The notes: generated from the sequence alone by a model not told the origin. Shown: positions 1-9,568, counted from the stretch's first letter. The stretch: 64,000 bases of DNA from Hymenobacter sedentarius (GCF_001507645.1 NZ_CP013909.1:2542001-2606000), one strand, 5' to 3'. Numbers and translations are program-made.

Positions 1-464
1 CGCTTGCTGGCCTGCAGGGAGGCTATCATTTCCGGCTGAATGTCGACGGCCAGCACCTGCCCCTTGGGCACCTTTTTGGCCAGCTGGAACGAGAAAAAGC
101 CCGTGCCGGCCCCAATGTCGGCCACCACGTCGGTGGGCTTCAGCTTCAGCTCCCGTATCAGGATGTCGGTGCCTTCTTCCTGGCGGCGGCCGCTGCGCTC
201 CAGCCAATCGGCGCCCTCGTGGCCCATTACGTGGGCTATCTGGCGGCCCATGTAGTAGGTGCCGATGCCGTTGGGGTCGCGCGGGGAGGCCACCTCGTAG
301 CCGGTGGTATCGGCTAGCACAGCCGCTTGCATGCGCTTTTCAGCAACGAGCGAGGGACGCGTTTCGGCGGGAATTTGCGTGCAGCCCCATACCAGCAAGC
401 CAAGGCTGCCGCATGCGCCAACTACACTCAAAGTCCGGTGCCAGACTGGGAAATAGAACTTCAT
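1..464 (-). CDS. Class I SAM-dependent methyltransferase with lipoprotein-like N-terminus (3' end cut off)
   Basis: The gene reads leftward and leaves the window, so only the first 154 residues are visible. A Rossmann methyltransferase motif I (VADIGAGTGFFSF) lies near residue 115, followed by an acidic post-I strand (LAVDIQPEM), as in class I methyltransferases that bind S-adenosylmethionine. The start is an ATG at 462-464. Its N-terminus has a hydrophobic stretch ending LVWGC near residue 28, which resembles a lipoprotein signal. That would place the enzyme outside the cytoplasm, which is odd for a SAM-dependent protein. The substrate cannot be told from this fragment. The fold call is firm; the export call is inference from about 28 residues. 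Confidence 0.8.
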   Translation of the reverse strand, partial: MKFYFPVWHRTLSVVGACGSLGLLVWGCTQIPAETRPSLVAEKRMQAAVLADTTGYEVASPRDPNGIGTYYMGRQIAHVMGHEGADWLERSGRRQEEGTDILIRELKLKPTDVVADIGAGTGFFSFQLAKKVPKGQVLAVDIQPEMIASLQASK

Positions 465-621
465 ACAATCCGCAAGTAAGCACATTCGGGGTAGTCAACA
501 GCTACATGAGCCAGAGCGTTCAGCCCAAGTTTATTCCGGCGACTGCCCGGGGCGGCACGTTGCTTAAAATCAATACCTGATTGCTACAATAAGAAAATAG
601 CTGGGGACTACCACCTGCATG

Positions 622-629
622 TACATTTG
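622..629 (+). promoter_or_regulatory. Possible Bacteroidota -7 box
   Basis: TACATTTG matches the TAnnTTTG consensus 43 bases before the ATG at 673. No TTG-type -33 element stands at the usual 19-21 base spacing, so this is only a partial promoter match. Confidence 0.35.
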
Positions 630-672
630 ACCGTAGAACGAGCATTTCCTCTTTCTCTTACCCTCATTACCC

Positions 673-1293
673 ATGAAAAACACTTTTCCTCCCTTCGCCA
701 AAATTATTGCCGTGGCCGCCTGCGCCCTGACCCTGGGTAGCTGCAGCCGTGCCGAGTACGCCATGCTGCCCAAAGGCGGCTCGTACCACGGCGTAAACCG
801 CGCCGCTACGCCAGTACCTGCCCAGCCAGAAGCAACCGCCGCCGTAACGCCTGCCGCCACGCCCGAAGCAGCAGCCACGGTAACGGTAGCCGCCACGCCT
901 GCGCCCGCGGCGGCCCCCGCCACCGCCGCTGCACCCGCTCCCAAGGCCGAAGCAGCCGCCAAAAAAGTAGCCGTAGCCCCAGCGGCTGCCGTAGCCACCC
1001 AAACGAATCAGGCCGTGGCCACCACTACTCCCAAGCTCAACGCCATGCAGCGTTTGGCTTTGAATAAAGTGACGCGCAGGATGGATAAGCTCATGCAGCA
1101 CTCGGCTACCGCGCGCCAGCACGACAACACGGCTTCGACTACCAAGACCAGCGCCATCAGCGGCAACCTCCGCACCGGCATTATTCTCGTGCTAATTGGT
1201 CTGATTGTCGGCATCTTTAGCCCTCTGATTGGTACCATCATTGCCCTCATCGGTGTGATATTCCTCGTCCTCTGGCTGCTGGATAACTTGTAG
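673..1293 (+). CDS. Small Ala/Pro-rich lipoprotein with C-terminal hydrophobic hairpin
   Basis: This 206-residue protein starts with a lipoprotein signal; the hydrophobic run ends LTLGSC, so Cys24 would be lipidated. Residues about 45-120 are a low-complexity Ala/Pro/Thr/Val linker. The last 40 residues form two closely spaced hydrophobic segments rich in Gly and Ile (about 168-203), suggesting a membrane hairpin. I do not recognise the family. The composition fits an envelope-anchored protein with a flexible spacer. It stands alone between the divergent methyltransferase gene and the convergent priA, and shares the terminator after it with priA. Confidence 0.7.
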   Translation: MKNTFPPFAKIIAVAACALTLGSCSRAEYAMLPKGGSYHGVNRAATPVPAQPEATAAVTPAATPEAAATVTVAATPAPAAAPATAAAPAPKAEAAAKKVAVAPAAAVATQTNQAVATTTPKLNAMQRLALNKVTRRMDKLMQHSATARQHDNTASTTKTSAISGNLRTGIILVLIGLIVGIFSPLIGTIIALIGVIFLVLWLLDNL

Positions 1294-1307
1294 GCCCATC
1301 ATTTTAA

Positions 1308-1359
1308 CCCCACAGAAAAAGGCCCGACTACTCGTGTAGTCGGGCCTTTTTCTGTGGGG
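1308..1359. terminator. Bidirectional intrinsic terminator, perfect 24-bp stem
   Basis: Bases 1308-1331 and 1336-1359 are perfect reverse complements around a TCGT loop. An A5/T5 tract inside each arm supplies a U-run in both directions. It separates the convergent lipoprotein gene and priA and can end both transcripts. Confidence 0.9.
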
Positions 1360-1371
1360 CTAAAACAGAGT

Positions 1372-3972
1372 TTACATGGGGTCCACGTCAGCCACTAGGC
1401 GGGCTTGCTTGAACTCCTTCTGGTCCTTCACCACGTCCATGGCAGCGCAAATCTGCTCTTTGGCCCATTTCAGGGCAGTGTGGGCGCGGTCTAGCTTGAT
1501 GGTGATTTCCTGCAGGTAGAAGTTGCGGATGCGGAAGATATAGGGCGCCTCGGGCCCCAGCACGGCGGCGCGGCCCAGGCGGTCTACCAGCTCCTGCGTG
1601 AGCAAAATGGCCGCCTGCTCGCCCAGGCCCTGCTCCACGTGCTTCACCGTCATCTTAATCACGCGCATGAAGGGCGGGTAGCCGTGCTCGTGGCGCTGCA
1701 CGATTTCGTAGTTGTAAAACTCCACGTAATCGTTGCGAATCACCTTGTCGAAAATCACCTGCGTGGGGTCCGAGGTCTGGATAAGTACCTTGCCTTTCTT
1801 GCCCTTGCGGCCGGCCCGGCCGCTTACCTGCACAAACATCTGGTAGGCCCGCTCGTGGGCCCGGAAGTCGGGGTAGTGAATGATGCTGTCGGCGTTGATA
1901 ATGCCCACCAGGCTCACGTTGGCGAAGTCGAGGCCCTTGGTCACCATCTGGGTGCCCACCAGCACGTTGGTGGCCTGCTTTTCGAAATCGGCGATGATTT
2001 GCTGGTAGCTGTTTTTGGCGCGCGTCGTGTCCAGGTCCATGCGCTGGATGTTGGCCTGGGGCAGCATGATTTTCAGGTCGTCTTCAATCTTCTCGGTGCC
2101 AAAGCCCTGGGTTTTCACGGCACGGGAGCCGCAGGCGGGGCACTGCGTCACCATGGAGTCGTGGTAGCCGCAGTAGTGGCAGCGCAGCTCGTGGCTGTGC
2201 TTGTGGTAGCTCAGGCTCACGGCGCAGTTGGTGCATTTGGGTATCCAGCCGCAGTCCTGGCAGGCTACCACGGGCGCGTAGCCGCGCCGGTTCTGGAACA
2301 GAATTACCTGCTCCTGCCGGCCCAGCGTGCGCTCCACTTCGCCCAGCAGTTCGGCGGTGAAGTGGTTGTGCATGGTCTTTTTCTCGCGGGCCTTGCGGGT
2401 ATCTACCAGCTCAATATCGGGCATGCCAGCTTCGCCAAAGCGTTTGGTGAGCGACACCAGCCCGTAGCGCCCTTGCTTGGCTTGGTAGTAGGTTTCTACG
2501 GCCGGCGTAGCCGAGCCCAGCAGGGTTTTGGCACCCTGGAAGTTGGCCATCATCAGGGCGACTTCGCGGGCGTTGTAGCGCGGGGCGGGCTCATACTGCT
2601 TGTAAGAAGACTCGTGCTCCTCGTCTACAATGATGAGTGCGAGGTTATCGAATGGCAGAAACACCGCCGAGCGCACGCCCACCACCACCTGAAAACGGCC
2701 AGAGAGCACCCCGTTCCACACTTCCACCCGCTCGTTGTCGGAGAACTTGGAGTGGTACACGCCCAATCTTGAGCCAAACACACGCAGCAGCCGGCCCACA
2801 ATCTGGGCCGTGAGGGCAATTTCGGGCAGCAGGTACAGCACTTGCCCACCGCCGTCCAGCGCCTTGCGAATGAGGTCGATGTAAATCTCGGTTTTACCGG
2901 CGCCGGTCACGCCGTGAAGCAGCGCAATGTCTTTTTCCCCAAAGTGGGCCATGATTTCATCCCGCGCCGTGGTCTGGGCCTCGGTCAGGGTGAAGTGGAG
3001 CTGGGCCGTGGGCTCGTCCTCCAGCGGAAAGCGCGACACAATGACATCGAACTGCTCCAGTACGCCGTTTTTGATGAGCGTGTTCACCGCCGAGGCCGAG
3101 AGGTGCGGACTGCTGGTGAGCGCCGCTTTCTCAATCCCGTTCTGATTGGAGTGCTCGTTTTGATATACCGGCACGCGCTGCAGGTACTTCATCAGCACAT
3201 CCAGCTGCTTGGGCTTGCTGGACAGGCTGTTGAAAAGCTGCTCAATCGATGCCTCCGAGACGAAATGGTGGGCCAAGCGCACTTTCTTTACCACTTTGGG
3301 CGCGTACTTGTCGGCGGTGTGCTCGAAGAGGAAGATGACGTCCTTGTGCATCAGGGACTTTATCACCTTATGAAAGGATGTGATGCCCAACAGGTCGCCG
3401 ACTTCGGTAAAGGTCAGGGCCTTGCCTTCTTCGGTGCTACCCAGCGCGTACACAATCAGTTCTTCCTGCGGGGTGAGCGGGTACTCGTTTTCCTCGCGCG
3501 AAAAGGCCGGGTGGAGCTGAATGCGCGACTCGGAGCTAAGCTTGAGCGCCGAGGGCAGGGCTGCGTTTATCACCTCGCCGATGGTGCACATGTAGTAGTC
3601 GGCCATCCAGCGGAACAGCTTGAGCTGGGGCTGGGTCACCACGGGCGCATCGTCGATGAATTCGAGGATGTACTTGGCCTGGTAGTTGGCCGGTGGGGTT
3701 TCGTGCACGGCCGCAACAATGCAGCTAAGCGTCTTTTTGGCCCCGAACTGCACAATCACCCGCCCCCCAATCACCACGTTGTCGTTGAGCTCAAACGGCA
3801 CCCGGTAAGTGTAGAGCCGGGGCAGCGGCAACGGCAGAATAACGTCGGCAAACAGCGTAACCCGGTCGGCTGCGGGGGCAGCGGCGGGGGAAATAAAATC
3901 GAGAGCGAGACTCAAAACAGCAATAGGGTAGGGGCGGATAGTAAAGATAGCACGACGGTAGCGCCGGCCCAT
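1372..3972 (-). CDS. priA: Primosomal protein N', replication-restart helicase PriA
   Basis: PriA is a 3'-5' superfamily 2 helicase that recognises stalled forks and reloads the replicative helicase. The N-terminal DNA-binding part begins around VTLFADVILPLPLPRLYTYR. The Walker A motif GVTGAGKTE lies near residue 355 and is followed by the DEEH box (VDEEHESSYKQ). A zinc-binding region with paired CxxC motifs (CQDCGW, CTNC, CHYC, CPAC) sits at about 568-612. The C-terminal helicase half includes GTQMVTKGLDF. At 866 residues it is slightly long because about 37 residues precede the conserved start. The ATG at 3972 is the only upstream Met, and an internal TTG near residue 20 is an alternative start. 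The gene lies 9 bases after the DUF255 gene, so the two are probably cotranscribed. Confidence 0.95.
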   Translation of the reverse strand: MGRRYRRAIFTIRPYPIAVLSLALDFISPAAAPAADRVTLFADVILPLPLPRLYTYRVPFELNDNVVIGGRVIVQFGAKKTLSCIVAAVHETPPANYQAKYILEFIDDAPVVTQPQLKLFRWMADYYMCTIGEVINAALPSALKLSSESRIQLHPAFSREENEYPLTPQEELIVYALGSTEEGKALTFTEVGDLLGITSFHKVIKSLMHKDVIFLFEHTADKYAPKVVKKVRLAHHFVSEASIEQLFNSLSSKPKQLDVLMKYLQRVPVYQNEHSNQNGIEKAALTSSPHLSASAVNTLIKNGVLEQFDVIVSRFPLEDEPTAQLHFTLTEAQTTARDEIMAHFGEKDIALLHGVTGAGKTEIYIDLIRKALDGGGQVLYLLPEIALTAQIVGRLLRVFGSRLGVYHSKFSDNERVEVWNGVLSGRFQVVVGVRSAVFLPFDNLALIIVDEEHESSYKQYEPAPRYNAREVALMMANFQGAKTLLGSATPAVETYYQAKQGRYGLVSLTKRFGEAGMPDIELVDTRKAREKKTMHNHFTAELLGEVERTLGRQEQVILFQNRRGYAPVVACQDCGWIPKCTNCAVSLSYHKHSHELRCHYCGYHDSMVTQCPACGSRAVKTQGFGTEKIEDDLKIMLPQANIQRMDLDTTRAKNSYQQIIADFEKQATNVLVGTQMVTKGLDFANVSLVGIINADSIIHYPDFRAHERAYQMFVQVSGRAGRKGKKGKVLIQTSDPTQVIFDKVIRNDYVEFYNYEIVQRHEHGYPPFMRVIKMTVKHVEQGLGEQAAILLTQELVDRLGRAAVLGPEAPYIFRIRNFYLQEITIKLDRAHTALKWAKEQICAAMDVVKDQKEFKQARLVADVDPM

Positions 3973-3981
3973 GCCCCGGCC

Positions 3982-6081
3982 CTACAAAGCAGCCAGGGCC
4001 TCGGCCACGCTATATAGCGGTGCCAAACAGGCCTGATTCCGGCAGATGTGCACGGCCGTGCGGCCTTCCGGCACGGGGTTCAGGAGCTTAAGCAGCGGCA
4101 GCTCCGAGCTTTTCTTGGTGCCGGCCAGCACGGTATCAAACAAAAAACGCCGGCTAAGTTCTCGGCGAAAACTTTCGACCTTGGGCCCGATGATGGCCAG
4201 CTCGGCGCCGGGCCGCAACAGCGACGCGTACAGCGAGGCCCAATTGGTGAGGTGCTGCGGTTCCTTTACTACCAGGTGCCGCACCCGGGCCAGCATATCG
4301 GCCGCCAGGTCAGTGTAGCGCGCTTTTTCCAGGTGGCGGCCCAGGCGGCGCAGGTTGTGCGCCATCACCGAGTTGGACGCGGGAATTACGTTGTCGAACA
4401 GCTCCTTTTTGCGTGCAATGAGCGGGTCGGCGCTGCTATCGGTGTAGAAAAACTGCGTTTCGCTTGGGTCAAAGAAGTTCTCGAGCACATACTCCGTAAG
4501 GGTTTCGGCCTCGCGCAGCCACGTTTCCGTGAAAGTCACCTCATACAGGCTAATGTAGGCTTGAATGACCAGGGCATAATCTTCCAGGAAGCCGTTGATG
4601 CTGGCCCGGCCATTTTTGCAGGTGCGATACAAACGCTGGCCATCGCGCAGATTGGCTTGAATGAAGCGGGCGTTGCGCTCGGCCACCACCAGAAACTCCG
4701 GCTCGGCAAACGCCCGGTAGGCATCAGTCAGCCCCTGGAGCATGAGGGCGTTCCAACCGGTGAGGATTTTGTCGTCGAGGCCCGGTCGCACACGGGTAGC
4801 GCGCACCGCCATGATTTTCTGCTTCCAGCCGGCTACCAGCTCCGCCACAACGGCCGGGGCTAGCTCGTGAACGGCCGCAAACGCCTCGTCGCTTTGGCGG
4901 CGGTGCAGGATGTTGCGCCCGTGCTCCCAATTACCCTGGGCCGTGCAATTGTAGTAATCGGAAAACAGGGGCTCTTCGTCGCCGATAATTTCGCGCAATT
5001 CGTCCTTGGTGAACACGTAGAATTTGCCTTCTTCGCCTTCGCTGTCGGCATCCAGCGACGAATAAAAGCCCCCGTCGGCGTTGGTCAGCTCCAACCGGAC
5101 AAATTCGATGGTATCGTACACCACTTCCCGGAAAAGTTCCTCCTGCGTCACCTGAAAGGCTTCGCTGTATAGGCTGATGAGTTGCCCGTTGTCGTAAAGC
5201 ATTTTCTCGAAATGCGGCGCCAGCCATTCGGCATCCACCGAGTAGCGCGCAAACCCGCCGTGAACCTGGTCGTAAATGCCGCCCCAGGCCATTTCGCGCA
5301 GGGTGAGCACCGTTTGGTCCAGTAGCACCTTGCTGCCGCTGATGGCGTGGGCGCGCAGCAAAAAACGCCAGATGCTGGGCATCGGAAACTTGGGCGCCCG
5401 GTTCATGCCGCCCCGCTCCCGGTCAAACTTCACGCCCAGGTTGTAAATCAGCAGCTTGAACTCCTCATCCGAAACGCCCGCCGGCCCCGTTTGCGGAGCC
5501 ACACCGATGGCTTGCAGCGCGTCAAGGTTATCAGCAGGCTTGCCCGCGCCCTGATTTTGCGTCCCGTATTTCTGCAGCTCGCTGGTGCCAATGACCTCCA
5601 TAAACCGCTCGGCCGACTGCTCCAGTTCGCTGCGGTGCTCGCCGGCGTAGGCCTGGCCGATATTCTCCAGCAGCTTTACCCAATTCCCCTTGGGAAAATA
5701 CGTGCCACCATAAAATGGCTTGGCGTCGGCGGTCAGGAACACGTTGAGCGGCCAGCCGCCCTGCAGGCCCATGGCGTGCAGGGCATCCATGTAAATCTGG
5801 TCCACGTCGGGCCGCTCCTCCCGGTCTACCTTGATGCACACGAAATGCTGGTTCATCACCGCCGCCACGGCTTGGTTTTCAAACGATTCGCGCTCCATCA
5901 CGTGGCACCAGTGGCAGGCGGCGTACCCGATGCTTACTAAAATTGGCTTTTGTTCGGCCTTGGCTCGGCTCAACGCCTCCGCGCCCCACGGGTACCAGTC
6001 CACGGGGTTGTGGGCGTGCTGCTGCAGGTAGGGGCTGGTTTCCTCAGCGAGGCGGTTGGTCGGGTGTGAAGCGTGGGCCAT
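3982..6081 (-). CDS. Thioredoxin-fold DUF255 protein (YyaL / SPATA20 family)
   Basis: The protein has 699 residues, normal for this family. The N-terminal third is the DsbH-like thioredoxin domain with NPVDWYPWG and the redox-type motif CHWC at Cys56-Cys59. The family signature [12 protein letters not shown] and the FYGGTYFP block follow. The rest is the alpha/alpha six-hairpin barrel shared with sugar epimerases, including [12 protein letters not shown] and [13 protein letters not shown]. The biochemical role of the family is not established; a combined redox and carbohydrate-related function is only inferred from the folds. The start is the ATG at 6079-6081. The gene lies immediately upstream of priA. 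Confidence 0.92.
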   Translation of the reverse strand: MAHASHPTNRLAEETSPYLQQHAHNPVDWYPWGAEALSRAKAEQKPILVSIGYAACHWCHVMERESFENQAVAAVMNQHFVCIKVDREERPDVDQIYMDALHAMGLQGGWPLNVFLTADAKPFYGGTYFPKGNWVKLLENIGQAYAGEHRSELEQSAERFMEVIGTSELQKYGTQNQGAGKPADNLDALQAIGVAPQTGPAGVSDEEFKLLIYNLGVKFDRERGGMNRAPKFPMPSIWRFLLRAHAISGSKVLLDQTVLTLREMAWGGIYDQVHGGFARYSVDAEWLAPHFEKMLYDNGQLISLYSEAFQVTQEELFREVVYDTIEFVRLELTNADGGFYSSLDADSEGEEGKFYVFTKDELREIIGDEEPLFSDYYNCTAQGNWEHGRNILHRRQSDEAFAAVHELAPAVVAELVAGWKQKIMAVRATRVRPGLDDKILTGWNALMLQGLTDAYRAFAEPEFLVVAERNARFIQANLRDGQRLYRTCKNGRASINGFLEDYALVIQAYISLYEVTFTETWLREAETLTEYVLENFFDPSETQFFYTDSSADPLIARKKELFDNVIPASNSVMAHNLRRLGRHLEKARYTDLAADMLARVRHLVVKEPQHLTNWASLYASLLRPGAELAIIGPKVESFRRELSRRFLFDTVLAGTKKSSELPLLKLLNPVPEGRTAVHICRNQACLAPLYSVAEALAAL

Positions 6082-6150
6082 AGCAGCAAGATAGGAAAGG
6101 TATTAAAACGCCAAACCCGGCTACGGGGCCGGGTTTGGTTTCGAAAATGG

Positions 6151-8658
6151 TTAGGCGGGCTTTACAGGCTTCCTGGGCACCCGGGGGTTGGGCGCGGCTG
6201 GTGTAGGCGCTGCAGCTTTCGGCCCGGCCGCCTTCGGCTTTGCAGCTGGCTTGCGCTTGGGCGCCGGAACTGGGGCTTCGGCTGGTACGGCCGTGGAGGG
6301 ATCCGTGGGCACCGGCTCAGGTTTTGGCTTTACGGGTCTGGCCTTGGCCACAGCGGCCTTTTTGGGTGCTGCCGGTTTCTTCGCAGCAGGAGCTTTTTTC
6401 TTCGGCTCGATTTGCTCAATCAAGGAGGCCGAAGAGCCGGTCATGCGGCCGGCGGCTACCTGGGTACGCAGGTCCAGCGCGTCTGGAACTGGCACAACCG
6501 GAGTATCAACGGCCGGCTTTTCAGCCCGGGCTCCGCTGACCGCCCGCTTAGGGCGGTTGGAACGCCGCGGAGGTGCTTGAGCCGGGGTTGTTTCGGCAGC
6601 AGCCTCGTTTGTATCCGGCGCGACGACTGGAGTTGCGGCTATTTCCGGGGCGGCGTTGGGCTGGCTTATATGCTTGTTGCGCTCAGCCTCGTTGCCTGCC
6701 GTTGGCTCAATTTGCTCAGCAGTACTAGATAGTTGTTCAATACTGCCCAGCTTGGACTCCGGATTTAGCTCAGCTGGAGCGGCGGCAGCGGTAGTTGCAT
6801 CCTCCGCTGTGCCGCTTTGCATCGGCGCCTTTCGGCCTCTGTTTCGGCTGTTGCGCGACTTAGCTGGCGCGGCATTGGGCGCTTCGCCAATAATCGCTGG
6901 TGCTGCAATCGGTAACTCAACCGGCGTCGGGATGGGCGCTTCAGCGTCGATGTTTGCTGGCGTTTCAGTAGTAGCCGGAGCTTCAGCCGGAGCAGCATAC
7001 AGTTCCGCCCGCGATATGCGACTCGATTCATTATTGCGCCCCCCACGCTTCACCGGGACCGATTTGGTGATGACCGAGGATTTTTTGCCTTCTGGCCGCA
7101 GGTTGCGGCTTTCTAGCTGCGCATCCGGCATTGGTGCGTTCAGCTCAACTTCGGCCGGAGCAGTGGGCTCCTGGCCAGGCAGGATTTCGCCGGCGGCAAG
7201 GCGAAGCGCGTTTTTGCGTGCAGTGCGCTTAGCCCCGCCTCTTGAGCGGCGTTTTTTCTTCTTCACGCCATCTTCGGCGCTAATAGTGCCATCCGAGCTC
7301 GCCATGGGCGTAGCGGTAGCGGCTTGCTCCAAAAGATGTTCGGCTGCACCCAGTTGGGTTGGGGCCAGCGACTCCGGAGCATCCCCTTGGTCGTCGGCAA
7401 AGGCCGCCGCACCCTGAAACTGCTCATTCTCAGTCGGGGTTTGCGGTTGTCCTTTGCCTCGCCCATCGCGGCGGCCTCGTTCCGGTCGGCCAGAGCGGGC
7501 CGCCCGTTGCGAACGAAACTCTTCGGGCGACAAGCGGGGCATGCGGGCTTCGGCAGTAGGCACCGCATCTGCTGCCGGAGGCGCTAGTTCGTCTTCAATG
7601 GAAATAGAGCCTTCGCCAATATCAATGCGCTCCTCATCGTCTTCTACAAGTTCTTCCACTTGCGGCAATGCAGACACGGGCAGTGCCGCAAGTTTGGCTC
7701 TCACCTCGCTCAGCTCATCAGTCACGGCCACCTTTCGCAAGCTCAGCTGCTCCAGTTTAGCAAGCGTATTTTCCAGGAACTGGCGGTGCTCAGGCGCACC
7801 AGCATGCAAGGGGCGGTGGCCCAACGACTGCCGCACCGATGCCCATTCCTTGCGAAACCGGCCAAAGTCAACGTCGAAATACGTCCGGGCAAACTTATCC
7901 CAGATATAATCTTCGGCTACTTCCGAGGGATGCAGCATGTCGGCCGAATAAAAGCGGTAGTCCCGCAAATCATCCAGCAATAGCTCGTAAGCCGGAAAAT
8001 ACGCCACTCCCGGTAGTAAGTCGCTCAGAATATGCGTAGCAACCCGCAGCACCGACTTGCTCACCGAATTCAGCGGCAGCGTGTCCTTTAGGTGCCGTAC
8101 GGGGCTCACCGTCAGCACAAATCGTAAATTGGGGTTGATGCGCCGCAAGTAGGCGTGCGTTTCGGCCAAGCCGTTGATGATTTCATCCGGGGTCAGCAGC
8201 TCCTGCACAAACAAGTCGGCAGACTGCTTGTGGCAGTTGTTTACCAACTCACCAGTTTCGCGCAGGCGGTAGGCCCAGGCCGTGCCCAGCGTGAGCAGCA
8301 CCACATCGGCGCTGCGGAGGAAATCGCCCGCGCGCCGCACCAACTCATGAATCTGCTGGAGCAAGTCCACGGGCGAATCGGCCCCGATGCTGCCGTGCAG
8401 GTCGTAGCTCTGCCAGCGGCCGCGCGCTTCCACTACGTGCTGCTGCCAATCGACTTCTTCGCCGGCCGCGGCCCGGAGCAATTTGGCCAGCGCGAGCGGC
8501 TGAAACACGGTGCCAAAGGGGTTCACCAGGGTTTCCACCTTGTTGGCGGCCAGCCGCGTGCCGATGCTGTCGGCAAAGCAGGAGCCCATGGTTAAGACGC
8601 GTGCCGTGCGCGGTAGCTGGTCCGTGGCCGGGGCAATAGAGAGTTCGGTTCTAAACAT
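6151..8658 (-). CDS. GSCFA-domain protein with long low-complexity C-terminal tail
   Basis: The first 330 or so residues carry the GSCFA domain, named for the sequence seen here as MGSCFADSIG. Other SGNH-hydrolase-like blocks follow: LLTLGTAWAYR, TVSPVRHLKD and the His-containing MLHPSEVAEDYIW. Such domains resemble GDSL esterases and are common in Bacteroidota, but their substrate is unknown. About 490 residues then follow, rich in Ala, Pro, Glu, Lys and Arg, with K/A/P repeats at the end like those of histone H1-type proteins. A tail this long is unusual, since typical members are about 320-350 residues. I chose the ATG at 8656-8658 over a TTG three bases earlier. A TATTTTTG box lies only 6 bases upstream. 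Confidence 0.85.
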   Translation of the reverse strand: MFRTELSIAPATDQLPRTARVLTMGSCFADSIGTRLAANKVETLVNPFGTVFQPLALAKLLRAAAGEEVDWQQHVVEARGRWQSYDLHGSIGADSPVDLLQQIHELVRRAGDFLRSADVVLLTLGTAWAYRLRETGELVNNCHKQSADLFVQELLTPDEIINGLAETHAYLRRINPNLRFVLTVSPVRHLKDTLPLNSVSKSVLRVATHILSDLLPGVAYFPAYELLLDDLRDYRFYSADMLHPSEVAEDYIWDKFARTYFDVDFGRFRKEWASVRQSLGHRPLHAGAPEHRQFLENTLAKLEQLSLRKVAVTDELSEVRAKLAALPVSALPQVEELVEDDEERIDIGEGSISIEDELAPPAADAVPTAEARMPRLSPEEFRSQRAARSGRPERGRRDGRGKGQPQTPTENEQFQGAAAFADDQGDAPESLAPTQLGAAEHLLEQAATATPMASSDGTISAEDGVKKKKRRSRGGAKRTARKNALRLAAGEILPGQEPTAPAEVELNAPMPDAQLESRNLRPEGKKSSVITKSVPVKRGGRNNESSRISRAELYAAPAEAPATTETPANIDAEAPIPTPVELPIAAPAIIGEAPNAAPAKSRNSRNRGRKAPMQSGTAEDATTAAAAPAELNPESKLGSIEQLSSTAEQIEPTAGNEAERNKHISQPNAAPEIAATPVVAPDTNEAAAETTPAQAPPRRSNRPKRAVSGARAEKPAVDTPVVPVPDALDLRTQVAAGRMTGSSASLIEQIEPKKKAPAAKKPAAPKKAAVAKARPVKPKPEPVPTDPSTAVPAEAPVPAPKRKPAAKPKAAGPKAAAPTPAAPNPRVPRKPVKPA

Positions 8659-8663
8659 CAAAG

Positions 8664-8671
8664 CAAAAATA
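8664..8671 (-). promoter_or_regulatory. Possible -7 box of the GSCFA gene
   Basis: On the minus strand this reads TATTTTTG, matching TAnnTTTG. It is so close to the ATG that the transcript would have almost no 5' leader. No TTG at -33 was found. Confidence 0.3.
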
Positions 8672-8706
8672 GCCCTAAAGCCGTGTTTGGCCCGAAGGTG
8701 TAATAA

Positions 8707-8734
8707 AAAAGCCCCACCGAAAGGCAGGGCTTTT
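8707..8734 (-). terminator. Intrinsic terminator of the rpsF-rpsR-rplI operon
   Basis: The arms AAAAGCCC (8707-8714) and GGGCTTTT (8727-8734) pair around a small inner CC-GAAA-GG stem. On the minus strand a run of six T follows. It lies 22 bases after the rplI stop. Confidence 0.85.
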
Positions 8735-8755
8735 CTAATTGTGGTTGAGCGAGAA

Positions 8756-9199
8756 CTACTCGGCTACAACGCGGAAGTTAATCGTCTGCTTCACTTCCTT
8801 GTGCAGGTTAGCTGTAGCAGTGTAGTCGCCGGCAGCCGAAGGCTCCTGGTCGAACGACAGACGCTTGCGGTCGATGTCCACACCTTTGGCTTTCAGCGCT
8901 TCGGCCAATTGCAGGGTGGTGACACGGCCGAAAATCTTGCCGCTTTCACCCACTTTGGCGCGAATTTCCAAGAACGCATCCCCGATTTGGTCGGCAATGG
9001 CTTGGGCATCGCCCTTGATTTTGTGGGCTTTGTGAGCCGCCTGGCGCACGTTCTCCGCCGTGATTTTCTTGTTGGTTTTGTCGGCCAGCATGGCCAAACC
9101 CTGCGGCAACAAGAAGTTGCGACCGTAGCCCGATTTCACGGTCACGATGTCGTTCTTGTAGCCGAGGCCCTTAACGTCGTCTTTGAGGATGATTTCCAT
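8756..9199 (-). CDS. rplI: 50S ribosomal protein L9
   Basis: This 147-residue protein has the L9 N-terminal RNA-binding domain. It opens MEIILKDDVKGLGYKND and contains the conserved GYGRNFLLPQGLA, followed by the long connecting helix and the C-terminal domain with GKIFGRVTTLQLAEAL. L9 sits at the base of the L1 stalk on 23S rRNA. It is the last gene of the rpsF-rpsR-rplI operon. It is separated from rpsR by a 93-base spacer filled by a fold-back repeat that ends about 10 bases before the rplI start. Confidence 0.97.
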   Translation of the reverse strand: MEIILKDDVKGLGYKNDIVTVKSGYGRNFLLPQGLAMLADKTNKKITAENVRQAAHKAHKIKGDAQAIADQIGDAFLEIRAKVGESGKIFGRVTTLQLAEALKAKGVDIDRKRLSFDQEPSAAGDYTATANLHKEVKQTINFRVVAE

Positions 9200-9210
9200 G
9201 TCTTATTCAG

Positions 9211-9293
9211 AATTATGAGTTTTGAATTATGAGTGATGAGTTAAGAAATGCCAGAAGTAGCAACTCAAAACTCAAAACTTATAACTCATAATT
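9211..9293. repeat. Imperfect fold-back repeat between rpsR and rplI
   Basis: Two AT-rich arms of about 32 bases (9211-9242 and 9262-9293) are inverted copies with about 26 of 32 matches; the outermost 10 bases (AATTATGAGT) match exactly. The loop is 19 bases. Each arm is built from short GAGTTTTGA and ATTATGAGT units. The right arm touches the rpsR stop codon. Confidence 0.75.
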
Positions 9294-9568
9294 TATTTCA
9301 GGGCGTCAGCTACGTAGGGCATCAAAGCCAAGTGGCGGGCCTTTGCAATGGCCTGGGTCACTTTGCGCTGAAACTTCAGGCTGGTGCCGGTGAGGCGCCG
9401 GGGCAGCACGCGGCCCTGCTCGTTCACGAACTTCAGCAGGAAGTTCGGGTCTTTGTAATCCACGTACTTAATGCCGTTCTTCTTGAAGCGGCAGTATTTC
9501 TTGCGGGTGTCCTGCGGCTTGTTCATAGCCGACCGGTCGTTGTTCCGGTTGAATGCGGGAGTTGCCAT
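9293..9568 (-). CDS. rpsR: 30S ribosomal protein S18
   Basis: This 91-residue protein has the S18 core [18 protein letters not shown], then [17 protein letters not shown] and the ending ALMPYV. S18 binds as a heterodimer with S6 on the platform of the small subunit. It begins 12 bases after rpsF, giving the usual S6-S18-L9 order with no ssb gene between, unlike many other bacteria. Confidence 0.97.
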   Translation of the reverse strand: MATPAFNRNNDRSAMNKPQDTRKKYCRFKKNGIKYVDYKDPNFLLKFVNEQGRVLPRRLTGTSLKFQRKVTQAIAKARHLALMPYVADALK

